Assembly (NCBI RefSeq): GCF_964253035.1
Contig: NZ_CAXUQL020000002.1
Coordinates: 248,001 to 312,000 of the forward strand
Direction of reading: 5' to 3'
DNA: 64,000 bases
Origin: Pseudorhodoferax sp032153935
GTDB taxonomy: Bacteria; Pseudomonadota; Gammaproteobacteria; Burkholderiales; Burkholderiaceae_C
Under the pieces are notes generated by a model. That model worked only from the letters and a program-made list of their open reading frames with translations. It had not been told where the DNA came from and ran no database searches. Shown here piece after piece: positions 16,198 through 24,378 of this stretch; within the stretch, counting starts at the first letter, position 1, and every line of letters starts with the position of its first letter. The translations under genes and the position numbers were made by a program.

Positions 16198-17484
16198 ATG
16201 CTGACTGCCGTCCTTATCTTCATCTTCACGCTGGTGCTGGTCATCTGGCAACCCCGAGGCCTGGGCATCGGCTGGAGCGCATCGCTCGGCGCCGTGCTGG
16301 CCCTGGTCTTCGGCGTGGTGCACCTGGCCGACATCGCCGTGGTGTGGGGCATCGTCTGGAACGCAACGGCCACGTTCGTGGCCGTCATCATCATCAGCCT
16401 GCTGCTGGACGAAGCCGGCTTCTTCGAGTGGGCCGCGCTGCATGTGGCGCGCTGGGGTGGCGGCAACGGCCGCCGGCTGTTCGCCTTCATCGTGCTGCTG
16501 GGCGCGGCGGTGGCGGCCCTGTTCGCCAACGACGGTGCGGCGCTGATCCTGACGCCCATCGTCATGGCCATGCTGGTCGCGCTGGGCTTCACGCCGGCGG
16601 CGACCTTGGCGTTCGTCATGGCGGCCGGCTTCATCGCCGACACAGCCAGCCTGCCGCTGATCGTGTCCAACCTGGTCAACATCGTGTCGGCCGACTTCTT
16701 TGGCATCGGCTTCAACCAGTACGCCGCCGTGATGGTGCCGGTGAACATCGCCGCCGTGCTGGCCAGTCTGCTGGTGCTGCTGCTGTACTTCGGCCGAGGC
16801 GTGCCGCAGCACTACAACCTGGGCCAGCTCAAGACGCCGGCCCAGGCCATCCGCGATCCGGCCACGTTCCGGGCCGGCTGGGTGGTGCTGGTCCTGCTGC
16901 TGGTCGGCTTCTTTGGCCTGGAGCCGCTGGGCGTGCCGGTCAGCGCGGTCGCGGCCGTGGCCGCCGTGGTGCTGCTGGCCGTCGCGGCCCGCGGCCACGT
17001 CATCAGCACGCGCAAGGTGCTGCACGGCGCGCCTTGGCAGATCGTGGTGTTCTCGCTGGGCATGTACCTGGTGGTCTACGGCCTGCGCAATGCTGGTCTG
17101 ACCGACCGCATCGCCGCGCTGCTCGATGTGTTCGCGCAGGGCGGCATCTGGGGCGCGGCGCTGGGCACGGGCGTGCTCACGGCCTTGCTGTCCTCGGTCA
17201 TGAACAACATGCCCACGGTGCTCATCGGCGCACTGTCCATCGACGCATCGCAGGCCAGCGGCGTGGTGAAGGAAGCCATGATTTACGCCAACGTGATCGG
17301 CTGCGACCTTGGCCCCAAGATCACGCCCATTGGCAGTCTGGCCACGCTGCTGTGGCTGCACGTGCTGCAGAAGAAGGGGACCACCATTGCCTGGGGCTAC
17401 TACTTCCGCGTGGGCATCGTGCTCACGCTGCCTGTGCTGCTGGTGACGCTGGCGGCTCTGGCCCTGCGCTTGAGCTTGGCTTGA
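16198..17484 (+). CDS. arsB: Arsenite efflux pump ArsB
   Basis: A 428-residue inner-membrane arsenite transporter of the ArsB/NhaD superfamily with about 11-12 membrane segments. The family signature FANDGAALILTPI and the second pore segment (SVMNNMPTVLIGAL, then GCDLGPKITPIGSLATLLW) are intact. The start at 16198 begins directly with the first membrane helix; an in-frame upstream codon adds a charged 17-residue leader and is unlikely. No arsA ATPase gene is present, so it should work as a proton-coupled antiporter. Confidence 0.94.
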   Translation: MLTAVLIFIFTLVLVIWQPRGLGIGWSASLGAVLALVFGVVHLADIAVVWGIVWNATATFVAVIIISLLLDEAGFFEWAALHVARWGGGNGRRLFAFIVLLGAAVAALFANDGAALILTPIVMAMLVALGFTPAATLAFVMAAGFIADTASLPLIVSNLVNIVSADFFGIGFNQYAAVMVPVNIAAVLASLLVLLLYFGRGVPQHYNLGQLKTPAQAIRDPATFRAGWVVLVLLLVGFFGLEPLGVPVSAVAAVAAVVLLAVAARGHVISTRKVLHGAPWQIVVFSLGMYLVVYGLRNAGLTDRIAALLDVFAQGGIWGAALGTGVLTALLSSVMNNMPTVLIGALSIDASQASGVVKEAMIYANVIGCDLGPKITPIGSLATLLWLHVLQKKGTTIAWGYYFRVGIVLTLPVLLVTLAALALRLSLA

Positions 17485-17512
17485 CCGCGCCGACCGTCCA
17501 CAAGGAACCACC

Positions 17513-17944
17513 ATGAGCGAAATCACGATCTATCACAACCCCGCCTGCGGTACCTCGCGCAACACGCTGGCGATGATCCGCAACAGCGGCGAGGAACCCC
17601 AGGTCATCGAGTACCTGAAGACGCCGCCCGACCGGGCCACGCTGGAACGGCTGATCGCCGACATGGGCATCACGCCGCGCGAACTGCTGCGCAAGAAGGG
17701 CACGCCCTACGAAGCGCTGGGCCTGGACAGCGCCACGTGGACCGACGCGCAGTTGATCGACTTCATGCTGCAGGAACCCATCCTCATCAACCGGCCCATC
17801 GTCGTGACCCCGCTCGGCACGCGGCTGTGCCGGCCTTCGGAAGAAGTGCTGGATCTGCTGCCGCAGCCGCAGCAAGGTGCCTTCACCAAGGAAGACGGCG
17901 AGGCCGTCATTGACGACAAGGGAGCGCGCATTGCAAAGCCCTGA
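17513..17944 (+). CDS. arsC: Glutaredoxin-dependent arsenate reductase ArsC
   Basis: A 143-residue member of the E. coli plasmid-type ArsC family, unrelated in fold to the two upstream arsC products. The active site is HNPACGTSRN with catalytic C12. Arg residues in PPDRAT and INRPIVVTPLGTRLCRP match the oxyanion-binding arginines. The operon therefore carries both reductase families. Its last 14 bases overlap the start of arsH. Confidence 0.93.
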   Translation: MSEITIYHNPACGTSRNTLAMIRNSGEEPQVIEYLKTPPDRATLERLIADMGITPRELLRKKGTPYEALGLDSATWTDAQLIDFMLQEPILINRPIVVTPLGTRLCRPSEEVLDLLPQPQQGAFTKEDGEAVIDDKGARIAKP

Positions 17945-18647
17945 GCTGCCCAACATCGACGCCGACCACTTCCGCCGGCCCGACTTGGCGCGGCTGCTGC
18001 CAGCCGAGCGCGCGACCCATCCGCCGCGAATCCTGCTGCTCTACGGGTCCGTGCGTGAGCGCTCCTACAGCCGGCTCGTGACCGAGGAAGCGGCGCGGCT
18101 GCTGCAGGCCATGGGCGCTGAGCCGCGCATCTTCGATCCGCGCGGCCTGCCGCAGCCCGATGGCGCGCCCGAGGACCATCCCAAGGTGCAGGAGCTGCGC
18201 GACCTGGCGCAGTGGTCCGAGGGCATGGTGTGGTGCTCGCCCGAGCGGCACGGGGCCATGACCGGCATCATGAAGTCGCAGATCGACTGGATACCCCTGT
18301 CGGTCGGATCGGTGCGGCCCACGCAGGGCAAGACGCTGGCCGTCATGGAGGTGTCGGGCGGCTCGCAGTCCTTCAACGCGGTCAACCAACTGCGCGTGCT
18401 GGGCCGCTGGATGCGCATGCTGACCATCCCCAACCAGTCGTCGGTGGCCAAGGCATTCGCCGAGTTCGAGGAAGACGGCCGCATGAAGCCCTCGCCCTAC
18501 TACGAGCGCGTGGTGGACGTGATGGAGGAATTGGTGAAGTTCACGCTGCTGACGCGCGATTGCGCGGGCTACCTGGTGGACCGCTACAGCGAGCGGCGCG
18601 AGAGCGCCGAGGCGCTGTCCAAGCGGGTCAACCTGCGCAGCATCTGA
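17931..18647 (+). CDS. arsH: NADPH:FMN oxidoreductase ArsH (organoarsenical oxidase)
   Basis: A 238-residue flavodoxin-fold protein. ArsH oxidises trivalent organoarsenicals to the less toxic pentavalent form with NADPH and FMN. The FMN phosphate loop GSVRERSYSRLV is clear, as is SPERHGAMTGIMKSQIDWIP. I place the start at the TTG at 17931 because an AAGGGAG site lies six bases upstream and the resulting N-terminus (MQSPELPNIDADHFRRPDL) matches the family. A longer in-frame start inside arsC has no such site. It overlaps arsC by 14 bases. Confidence 0.92.
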   Translation: MQSPELPNIDADHFRRPDLARLLPAERATHPPRILLLYGSVRERSYSRLVTEEAARLLQAMGAEPRIFDPRGLPQPDGAPEDHPKVQELRDLAQWSEGMVWCSPERHGAMTGIMKSQIDWIPLSVGSVRPTQGKTLAVMEVSGGSQSFNAVNQLRVLGRWMRMLTIPNQSSVAKAFAEFEEDGRMKPSPYYERVVDVMEELVKFTLLTRDCAGYLVDRYSERRESAEALSKRVNLRSI

Positions 18648-18661
18648 CCGGCGCGGCCCAG

Positions 18662-19834
18662 GTGCAAAGCCGGACCACGACCACCGTACTGCTGGGCGTG
18701 GCACAGACGCTCGCATGGGCCTCGTCGTACTACCTGCCGGCCATCCTGGCCGATGCCATCGCGCGGGACGTGGGCAGCTCCAGCTCGGCCGTGTTCGGCG
18801 CCTTTTCGGTGGCCTTGCTCATGTCGGCGGCCATCGGGCCTTTCGCCGGACGGCTGATCGACCGGCGAGGCGGGCGGCCGGTGCTGATCGCCAGCAACGT
18901 GGTGTTCGCGGCTGGCCTGGCCGCACTGAGCCAGGCACAGCAGCCGCTGCACGTCTTCGCGGCCTGGGCCGTCATGGGCCTGGCGATGGGCAGCGGCCTC
19001 TACGAAGCCGCGTTCGCCACGGCCGTGCGCCTGCACGGCCAGCAGGCGCGGCGCACCATCACCGGCATCACGTTGTTCGCCGGCTTCGCCAGCACCGTGG
19101 GCTGGCCGCTCACGGCCTGGCTGGAGAGCACTATGGGGTGGCGTGGGGCCTGCCTCGTGTGGGCCGGGCTGCACCTGGTCATCGCGTTGCCGCTCAACGC
19201 CATGTTGCCGGCGGCCGAGCGCGCCGCGCCGGCATCGGGCGATGCCGGCGGCAAGCCCGAGCAGCAGGCGGCCTTGCCGCCGGCCAAGCAGCGCGGCGCC
19301 GCCGTCCTGCTGGCCTTCGTCTTCGCCGTGGCCTGGTTCACCAGCACGGCCATGGCTGCGCACCTGCCCAAGCTGTTGCTGGGCGTTGGGGCCAGCCTGG
19401 CGGCGGCCGTGGGCATCGCGGCGCTGGTCGGGCCGGCCCAGGTCGCGGGCCGGTTGATCGAGTTCGCGTTCTTGAGCAAAGCGCACCCGCTGCTGTCGGC
19501 GCGCCTGGCCACGCTGGGCCATCCCCTCGGCGCGCTGTGCATCGGCCTGTTCGGCAGCTCGGCCGCAATGGCCTTCGCGGTACTGCACGGGCTGGGCAAT
19601 GGCATCCTGACCATCGCCATCGGGACGCTGCCGCTGCTGTTCTTCGGCGCGAAGGGCTACGGCCAGCGGCAGGGCTTCTTGATGGTGCCGGCCCGCATCG
19701 TGCAGGCCGGCGCGCCGTTCCTGTTCGGCCTGGCCGTGGAGCGCCTGGGCGTGGGCGCGCTGTGGGTGTCGGCGGGGCTCGGGCTGGCTGCATGCCTTGC
19801 GCTGACGCGACTGGCTGCAGATCTTCGCCAGTGA
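18662..19834 (+). CDS. MFS transporter of the ars operon
   Basis: A 390-residue major-facilitator protein with about 12 membrane segments and the MFS loop motif GRLIDRRGGRPVLI between segments 2 and 3. It starts at a GTG (18662) 14 bp after arsH and is the last gene of the ars operon. MFS genes at this position are common in proteobacterial ars operons and are thought to export an arsenical, but the substrate is not evident. It is not ArsJ-like in context, because no glyceraldehyde-3-phosphate dehydrogenase gene accompanies it. Confidence 0.82.
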   Translation: MQSRTTTTVLLGVAQTLAWASSYYLPAILADAIARDVGSSSSAVFGAFSVALLMSAAIGPFAGRLIDRRGGRPVLIASNVVFAAGLAALSQAQQPLHVFAAWAVMGLAMGSGLYEAAFATAVRLHGQQARRTITGITLFAGFASTVGWPLTAWLESTMGWRGACLVWAGLHLVIALPLNAMLPAAERAAPASGDAGGKPEQQAALPPAKQRGAAVLLAFVFAVAWFTSTAMAAHLPKLLLGVGASLAAAVGIAALVGPAQVAGRLIEFAFLSKAHPLLSARLATLGHPLGALCIGLFGSSAAMAFAVLHGLGNGILTIAIGTLPLLFFGAKGYGQRQGFLMVPARIVQAGAPFLFGLAVERLGVGALWVSAGLGLAACLALTRLAADLRQ

Positions 19835-20110
19835 AGGCACGCGAGCACCGGCGCTACGGTGGCCCCAAACCAACGAAACCAAGCCAGTCGTCCGCGAAAC
19901 CTGACCCGCAACAGCGTTAGGTCCTGGACCTTGCCGCTTCAACACATTCCCGCCGTCGATCGAGTCCTCGCATGGTGTGCCACCGGTGCCACAGTGGCCG
20001 CGCACCAGCCAAGACGCCAATGCTGCCTACCTCTCAGATGCCTCGTTACTTACAACTTGAACTGGCGAACCGTACGATGGTGGAAGCGTTCTTAATTGCC
20101 TGATTCCGCC

Positions 20111-20578
20111 ATGCCGACCTTGACTACCACAGGTGAAGCCAAACGCGCCGTGCTCTACCGAATGGTCATGCCTGAGCACATTTGTCCCTATGGGCTGAAA
20201 TCGCTGGACTTGCTGAGGCGCCACGGGTATGACGTGGAAGACCGTCACCTGACGACCAAAGAGGAAACGGACAACTTCAAGAAGCAACAAGGCGTGCAGA
20301 CGACGCCACAAACTTTTATCGAAGGCCGGCGTGTTGGCGGACATGATGACCTGAGGGCGTTCTTCGGTAGCCCGTCCACGTCGAAGAACGCTTTCGCGTA
20401 TTGGCCGGTGATTGCCATCTTCGGTATGGCTGCTGCGATGGCAGTCAGCCTTAACATTGACAGTACAGGCTCGATGCAAGTGGTCAAGTTGGCAGAGCAA
20501 TTCGTGGCGATTGCGGTGTGCCTGCTGGCCCTCCAAAAACTGCGCGACGTCGAAAGCTTCTCGACAATGTTTTTGAAC
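20111..20578 (+). pseudogene. Glutaredoxin-MauE fusion gene, 5' part (interrupted by IS30)
   Basis: The first 156 codons encode a glutaredoxin domain (HICPYGLKSLDLLRRHGYDV, then GVQTTPQTFIEGRRVGGHDDL) followed by two hydrophobic segments. Reading stops being homologous at the IS element, where the frame continues into a chimeric 38-residue tail. Joining codon 156 (AAC at 20576-20578) to the sequence after the element restores one open frame of about 258 codons with the MauE/DoxX-like segment intact. The natural protein would be a membrane thiol-redox or methylamine-utilisation-type protein. Its position between ars and copper clusters suggests redox support for metal handling. Confidence 0.8.
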
Positions 20579-20605
20579 GGCGGTTTCAAGACCGAAGCGC
20601 AACAC
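20579..20605. repeat. Left inverted repeat of the IS30-family element
   Basis: Begins GGCGGTTTCAAGACCGAAG and ends in GCAACAC. It pairs imperfectly with the reverse complement of 21657-21683 (GGCGGCCTCAAATCGGAAG...GCAACAC), with about 21 of 27 positions identical. Confidence 0.88.
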
Positions 20606-20609
20606 GTGG

Positions 20610-21635
20610 TTATTGAGCGAGAACAGGGGCCTGCTGGGCCATGGCCAGCAAGTGCGCGAACACCGCCAGCGGCGTGTTGAAGCCATGGGTGGCGCGAGGC
20701 CTGCCGTTCAAGCTGTCGGCGATGGCATCCAGATCGTCCTGGCTGTGCACGCTCAGATCGGTGCCCTTGGGCAGGTACTGGCGCAGCAGTCCGTTGGTGT
20801 TCTCGCAGGTGCCGCGCTGCCAGGGGCTGTGCGGGTCGCAGAAGTACACCCGCACGCCCGTGGCGGCGGCCAGCTGCCGGTGGTAGCTCATCTCCTTGCC
20901 TTGGTCGTACGTGAAGCTCTTGCGCATCGGGTCGGCAATCGCGTTGAGCTTGGCCGTGAAGCCGGCCAGCGCCGAGCTGGCCGTGGCGTCGTCCATCTTG
21001 GCCAGCAGCACCAGGCGGCTGGAGCGCTCCACCAGAACGCCCACGGAGGACTTGTTGCCTGCGCCTTTGATGAAGTCGCCCTCCCAGTGGCCGGGCATCA
21101 CGCGGTCCTCGATCTCGGGCGGACGCACGTGGATGCTGACCATCTCGGGGATCTGCCCACGCCGGTCGGTACCACGGCTGCGCGGCAGCCGCGTGCTGCG
21201 GCCATGACGCAGGCAGGCGATGAGCTGGCGGCGCAGCTCGCCCCGGGGCAGCGCGTAGATGGCCGTGTAGATGGTTTCGTGGGACACGTGGCGGGCGGGC
21301 TCGTTGGGGAACGTGCGCTTGAGCGTAGCGGCGATCTGCTGGGGCGACCACTTCCAGTCCAGCAACGTCATCACCAGGCTCCAGGACAAGCTGTCCGCAG
21401 ACAGTTTGGCAGCAGGGCGCGCCTGGAGTCGGCGCGCCCGGCAAGCCAGCTGGGCGTGGTGCGAACCGTATGCGGTGTCGGCAGGCGTGTTGCGCCCCAA
21501 CTCGCGGCTGATGGTCGATGGCGCGCGCCCCAGCATGCGGGCTATCGCCCGTACGCCGCAGTTGCGTTGGAGCAAGCTCGCAATCGTCATGCGGTCTTCG
21601 GGCTGGAGCTGGTCATATCGGATCGCGGGTTGCAT
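20610..21635 (-). CDS. IS30-family transposase
   Basis: A 341-residue DDE transposase. An N-terminal helix-turn-helix (GVRAIARMLGRAPSTISREL) is followed by a middle domain and an rve core. Candidate catalytic residues are D in GHWEGDFIKG, D in FTYDQGKEMS, and E in GTCENTNGLLRQYLP, a signature of IS30 (the E in C-E-N-x-N). It occupies nearly the whole element, ending 31 bp inside the left repeat boundary, and appears complete. Confidence 0.95.
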   Translation of the reverse strand: MQPAIRYDQLQPEDRMTIASLLQRNCGVRAIARMLGRAPSTISRELGRNTPADTAYGSHHAQLACRARRLQARPAAKLSADSLSWSLVMTLLDWKWSPQQIAATLKRTFPNEPARHVSHETIYTAIYALPRGELRRQLIACLRHGRSTRLPRSRGTDRRGQIPEMVSIHVRPPEIEDRVMPGHWEGDFIKGAGNKSSVGVLVERSSRLVLLAKMDDATASSALAGFTAKLNAIADPMRKSFTYDQGKEMSYHRQLAAATGVRVYFCDPHSPWQRGTCENTNGLLRQYLPKGTDLSVHSQDDLDAIADSLNGRPRATHGFNTPLAVFAHLLAMAQQAPVLAQ

Positions 21636-21656
21636 GTGAACACCTTACTTCAAGGG

Positions 21657-21683
21657 GTGTTGCACTTCCGATTTGAGGCCGCC
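21657..21683. repeat. Right inverted repeat of the IS30-family element
   Basis: Reads GTGTTGC at its inner end and GAGGCCGCC at its outer end, the imperfect reverse complement of 20579-20605. The next three bases, AAC, duplicate the three bases left of the element. Confidence 0.88.
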
Positions 21684-21995
21684 AACTATGACCTTTTGGC
21701 TCGACGCTGGGTGCGCTACGCCTATCTGTACCCATTCGCCGAAGGGCTGACTGGCATCCTTATGCTGGCGGGGGCGGCGATGTGGTTGTCTGTGCCTGTG
21801 GCTTTGTTCATCGGCGGGGTTGGAGCGATTTCGGTCTTCAAGGCGGTGTATGTGGAAAAGCGGGAGCTGAAGTGCGCCTGTGTAGGAGGTGACAGCCAAG
21901 TCCCACTCGGCTTCGTTTCACTGACAGAAAACTTGTTGATGGTGGCGATGGCCGTTTGGATGGTTGTCAAGCCAAGCCTGGGCAACGTCAGTTAG
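21684..21995 (+). pseudogene. Glutaredoxin-MauE fusion gene, 3' part (after IS30)
   Basis: The first three bases are the target-site duplicate AAC. From 21687 the frame encodes YDLLARRWVRYAYLYPFAEG and two or three further hydrophobic segments, ending at 21995. These are the second half of the MauE/DoxX-like membrane domain begun at 20111. Reading frame is preserved exactly if the IS element and one AAC are removed, so the insertion is probably recent. No start codon with a ribosome binding site is present for separate translation. Confidence 0.78.
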
Positions 21996-22044
21996 CAAGG
22001 TAGTTTTGCTTGCCAGGAAGATCAAAATTTGCAATCGTTCATGC

Positions 22045-22075
22045 TTGACATTGCCACAATGGCAAGGTTTACGAT
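22045..22075 (+). promoter_or_regulatory. CueR-type (MerR family) copper promoter
   Basis: A -35 TTGACA (22045-22050) and a -10 TACGAT (22070-22075) are separated by 19 bp, the overlong spacer typical of MerR-family promoters. The spacer holds the dyad TTGCCA-CAA-TGGCAA followed by AGGTTT, very close to copper-type (CueR/HmrR) operators. It lies 53 bp upstream of the first gene of the copper cluster. No cueR gene is in the window, so the activator must be encoded elsewhere. Confidence 0.75.
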
Positions 22076-22127
22076 CCAGCCCATTGACTAAACTCAGACG
22101 TGACCTGAGACATTCTGACTTGCCGCT

Positions 22128-22550
22128 GTGAATCGACTTCGCTACTGGCTGCTCATTCTGCTGTGCGTCGTCCTTCCTATGAGGGGCGCGATGGCAGCTG
22201 CCATGCTGTGCCCGCCGTCCGGCAGCGGGGCGGCCATGGGCGCGATGCTGATGTCGGGGCCTGTGGCTGAGACTCATGCGGTGCATGATGAATCTTCGTC
22301 GTCGCACGGGCACGACCATGCGCATGCGCATGCGGAAAGCAACCAGCAACCGCACGACCACTCCGACGCTGCCTCTGCCCAGGGCAAGTGCAACATGTGC
22401 GCCGCGTTCTGTTCGCTGACGCCCATGCCCATCGGGCAAGCCGTCTTTTTGCCTTCAGCAGGCGTAGCGACTGCGCCATCGTCACTCTTTGCCGTCGAGC
22501 CTCTGAGCTTTGTGCCAGGCGGTCTTGAACGGCCACCACGAAGCATCTGA
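22128..22550 (+). CDS. His-rich periplasmic protein of the copper cluster
   Basis: A 140-residue secreted protein of unknown function. A signal peptide (VNRLRYWLLILLCVV to AMAA) is followed by a Met/Gly segment, a His-rich stretch at about residues 55-82 with HGHDHAHAHAE, and a Cys cluster KCNMCAAFCSL. These features suggest Cu(I)/Ag(I) binding in the periplasm. The start is a GTG with no strong ribosome binding site. It is the first gene behind the CueR-type promoter and resembles the small metal-binding proteins that open other copper operons (CopL-like), but I cannot place it in a family. Confidence 0.65.
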   Translation: MNRLRYWLLILLCVVLPMRGAMAAAMLCPPSGSGAAMGAMLMSGPVAETHAVHDESSSSHGHDHAHAHAESNQQPHDHSDAASAQGKCNMCAAFCSLTPMPIGQAVFLPSAGVATAPSSLFAVEPLSFVPGGLERPPRSI

Positions 22551-22647
22551 CCCAGCACGGCCTCCGATAGAGGCCTGATGGCGCTCGCGCATTCAACGCG
22601 TGGGCATGTGCCGACCTCCGCGTTGGTATCTCAGATGTCTTCGTCTC

Positions 22648-22974
22648 ATGAAAATCATTCTTTCGTGGCTCGCGCCTTCCATGGCGCTGAGCCTGCCGCT
22701 GGGCGTTTTCGCCCAACAGACTTCCGCCGCTCCAACGGGGGCCCCGGCTGCACCACTGCCCTACCAGTCCGCGTTTTCCGACTACAAGCCGTGGACGGAC
22801 ATCCAGCAAGGAAACTGGCGTGAGCTGAACGACGCGCTCGCCGTACCTGCGAGCGGATCGCGGCACGGCAGCGGCAGCCCTGCGGCTCCGAGCGCGCAGG
22901 GCCAGACGCCTGCGCACACGATGCCGATGCCCAAAGGGCATCAAGGCCACACGATGCCGGGAGCCAAACCATGA
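22648..22974 (+). CDS. Small exported protein preceding the TolC-like gene
   Basis: A 108-residue protein with a signal peptide ending near GVFAQ. The mature part contains PYQSAFSDYKPWTDIQQGNWRELND, which often precedes TolC-type genes in copper clusters. It ends in a His/Met-rich tail (HTMPMPKGHQGHTMPG) suited to binding copper. Its stop overlaps the next start (ATGATG at 22971). Function unknown; periplasmic copper binding is inferred from the tail. Confidence 0.7.
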   Translation: MKIILSWLAPSMALSLPLGVFAQQTSAAPTGAPAAPLPYQSAFSDYKPWTDIQQGNWRELNDALAVPASGSRHGSGSPAAPSAQGQTPAHTMPMPKGHQGHTMPGAKP

Positions 22975-24368
22975 TGCGCCTCACAGTTGCAGCGGGCGCC
23001 GTACTCATCCTGGCGGGATGTGCTTCCTTCTCGCCGGATGGTGGCATGGGGCAGGTGGCAGACCTCACCAAGGAACGAACCGGGCAGTCGGTCGCCTTGC
23101 AGCGCACCGAGAAGGATGCGAACGCGGCGAAATCGCGCATCTCCGACATCCTGAAGCAGCCTCTGAGCGCCGACACGGCCGTCGAGTTGGCACTGCTGAA
23201 CAACCGCGGACTGCAGGCCAACCTCAACCAGCTCGGCATCGCAGAGTCGAATCTGGTGCAGGCGGGGCGCTTGGCCAATCCGCTGCTCAGCTTCGGACGG
23301 ATGTCTGGCTCAGGTGTGGTCGAAATCGAGCGGGCGGTGATGTTCAACATCCTGAGCCTGCTGACGATGCCCAAAGCGACCGAGGTGCAACAGCGCAACT
23401 TCGAGCAAGCGCAATTCCAGGCCGCCTACGAGGCCGTGGGCGTCGCCTCGGAGGCGCGTCGAGCGTACTTTGGCGCGGTTGCCGCGCAGGAACTCGTGCG
23501 CTACTACAGCCAGGTCAAGGAAGCGGCCGATGCATCGAACGAGCTGGCCAGGCGCATGGTGCTTGCAGGCAACTTCAACAAGCTCGCGCAGATGCGTGAG
23601 CAAGCCTTTTATGCGGATGCGACGGCCAGCTTGGCCAGGGCGCAGCAGCAGTCGTTGGCCGAGCGCGAGCGATTGACCAGACTGCTGGGCTTGTCGGGCG
23701 AGCAGCTCAACTTCAAACTGCCGGACCGTCTGCCTGATCTGCCGAAGGCGCCGACGCAACCGCTGGACGCTGAGCGCACCGCGTTGGAAAAGCGGCTGGA
23801 CGTGATGATGGCCAAGCGTGCAACGGCCTCGACGGCCAGTGCCTATGGCCTCACCAAAGCGACCCGCTTCATCAACGTGCTCGAGGTGGGCTACACCAAC
23901 AAGAGCGAAAGCGGCAGTCCCAGGGCAAACGGCTTCGAAATCGAGTTGGAGCTACCGCTGTTCGACTTCGGCTCGGTGCGCACGAGCCGCGCCGAAGCGA
24001 GCTACATGCAGGCAGTGCACCGTACCGCGGAAATCGCGGTCAATGCGCAATCCGAGGTCCGCGAGTCCTATGGCGCGTACCGCACGGCATTTGACCTAGC
24101 AAAGCACTACCGGGACGAGGTTGTGCCCTTGCGCAAGCGCATCTCGGAAGAAAACCTGCTGCGCTACAACGGCATGCTCATCAGTGTCTTCGAGCTGCTG
24201 GCCGACTCGCGCGAGCAGGTGCGCGGCGTGGCGGACTACGTGCAGGCGCTGCGGGACTTCTGGGTCGCCGAAACCAATCTTCAAACCGCTCTGACTGGGC
24301 GCTCACCCGGTGCCAGCAGCGTGGGCGCTGCACCCGAGGCCGCATCGGACGCGCCCGCTGGCCACTGA
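22971..24368 (+). CDS. TolC/CusC-like outer-membrane lipoprotein
   Basis: A 465-residue outer-membrane efflux protein with a lipobox (ILAGCAS, Cys18) and the two repeated OEP coiled-coil domains. It starts inside the stop of the preceding gene. No membrane-fusion or RND gene follows directly; a multicopper oxidase comes next. It is therefore an extra TolC-like component, separate from the CusC-type gene at 27591. It may serve the CusBA pump or another transporter. Confidence 0.87.
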   Translation: MMRLTVAAGAVLILAGCASFSPDGGMGQVADLTKERTGQSVALQRTEKDANAAKSRISDILKQPLSADTAVELALLNNRGLQANLNQLGIAESNLVQAGRLANPLLSFGRMSGSGVVEIERAVMFNILSLLTMPKATEVQQRNFEQAQFQAAYEAVGVASEARRAYFGAVAAQELVRYYSQVKEAADASNELARRMVLAGNFNKLAQMREQAFYADATASLARAQQQSLAERERLTRLLGLSGEQLNFKLPDRLPDLPKAPTQPLDAERTALEKRLDVMMAKRATASTASAYGLTKATRFINVLEVGYTNKSESGSPRANGFEIELELPLFDFGSVRTSRAEASYMQAVHRTAEIAVNAQSEVRESYGAYRTAFDLAKHYRDEVVPLRKRISEENLLRYNGMLISVFELLADSREQVRGVADYVQALRDFWVAETNLQTALTGRSPGASSVGAAPEAASDAPAGH

Positions 24369-24378
24369 AAGAACCAAC

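Larger units (their letters stand above)
20579..21683 (-). mobile_element. IS30-family insertion sequence, 1105 bp
   Basis: The element is bounded by 27-bp imperfect inverted repeats (20579-20605 and 21657-21683) and flanked by a 3-bp direct repeat AAC (20576-20578 and 21684-21686). It holds a single full-length transposase gene on the minus strand. Length, repeats and a short target duplication all fit IS30. The element looks intact and is inserted in a glutaredoxin-MauE gene. Confidence 0.93.

Noticed and set aside
15961..17526. A 521-codon open frame on the - strand
   Set aside because: It is opposite arsC and arsB and is Gln/His/Arg-rich without a domain.
18584..20020. A 478-codon open frame on the - strand
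   Set aside because: It is opposite the MFS gene and arsH end, and is compositionally biased.
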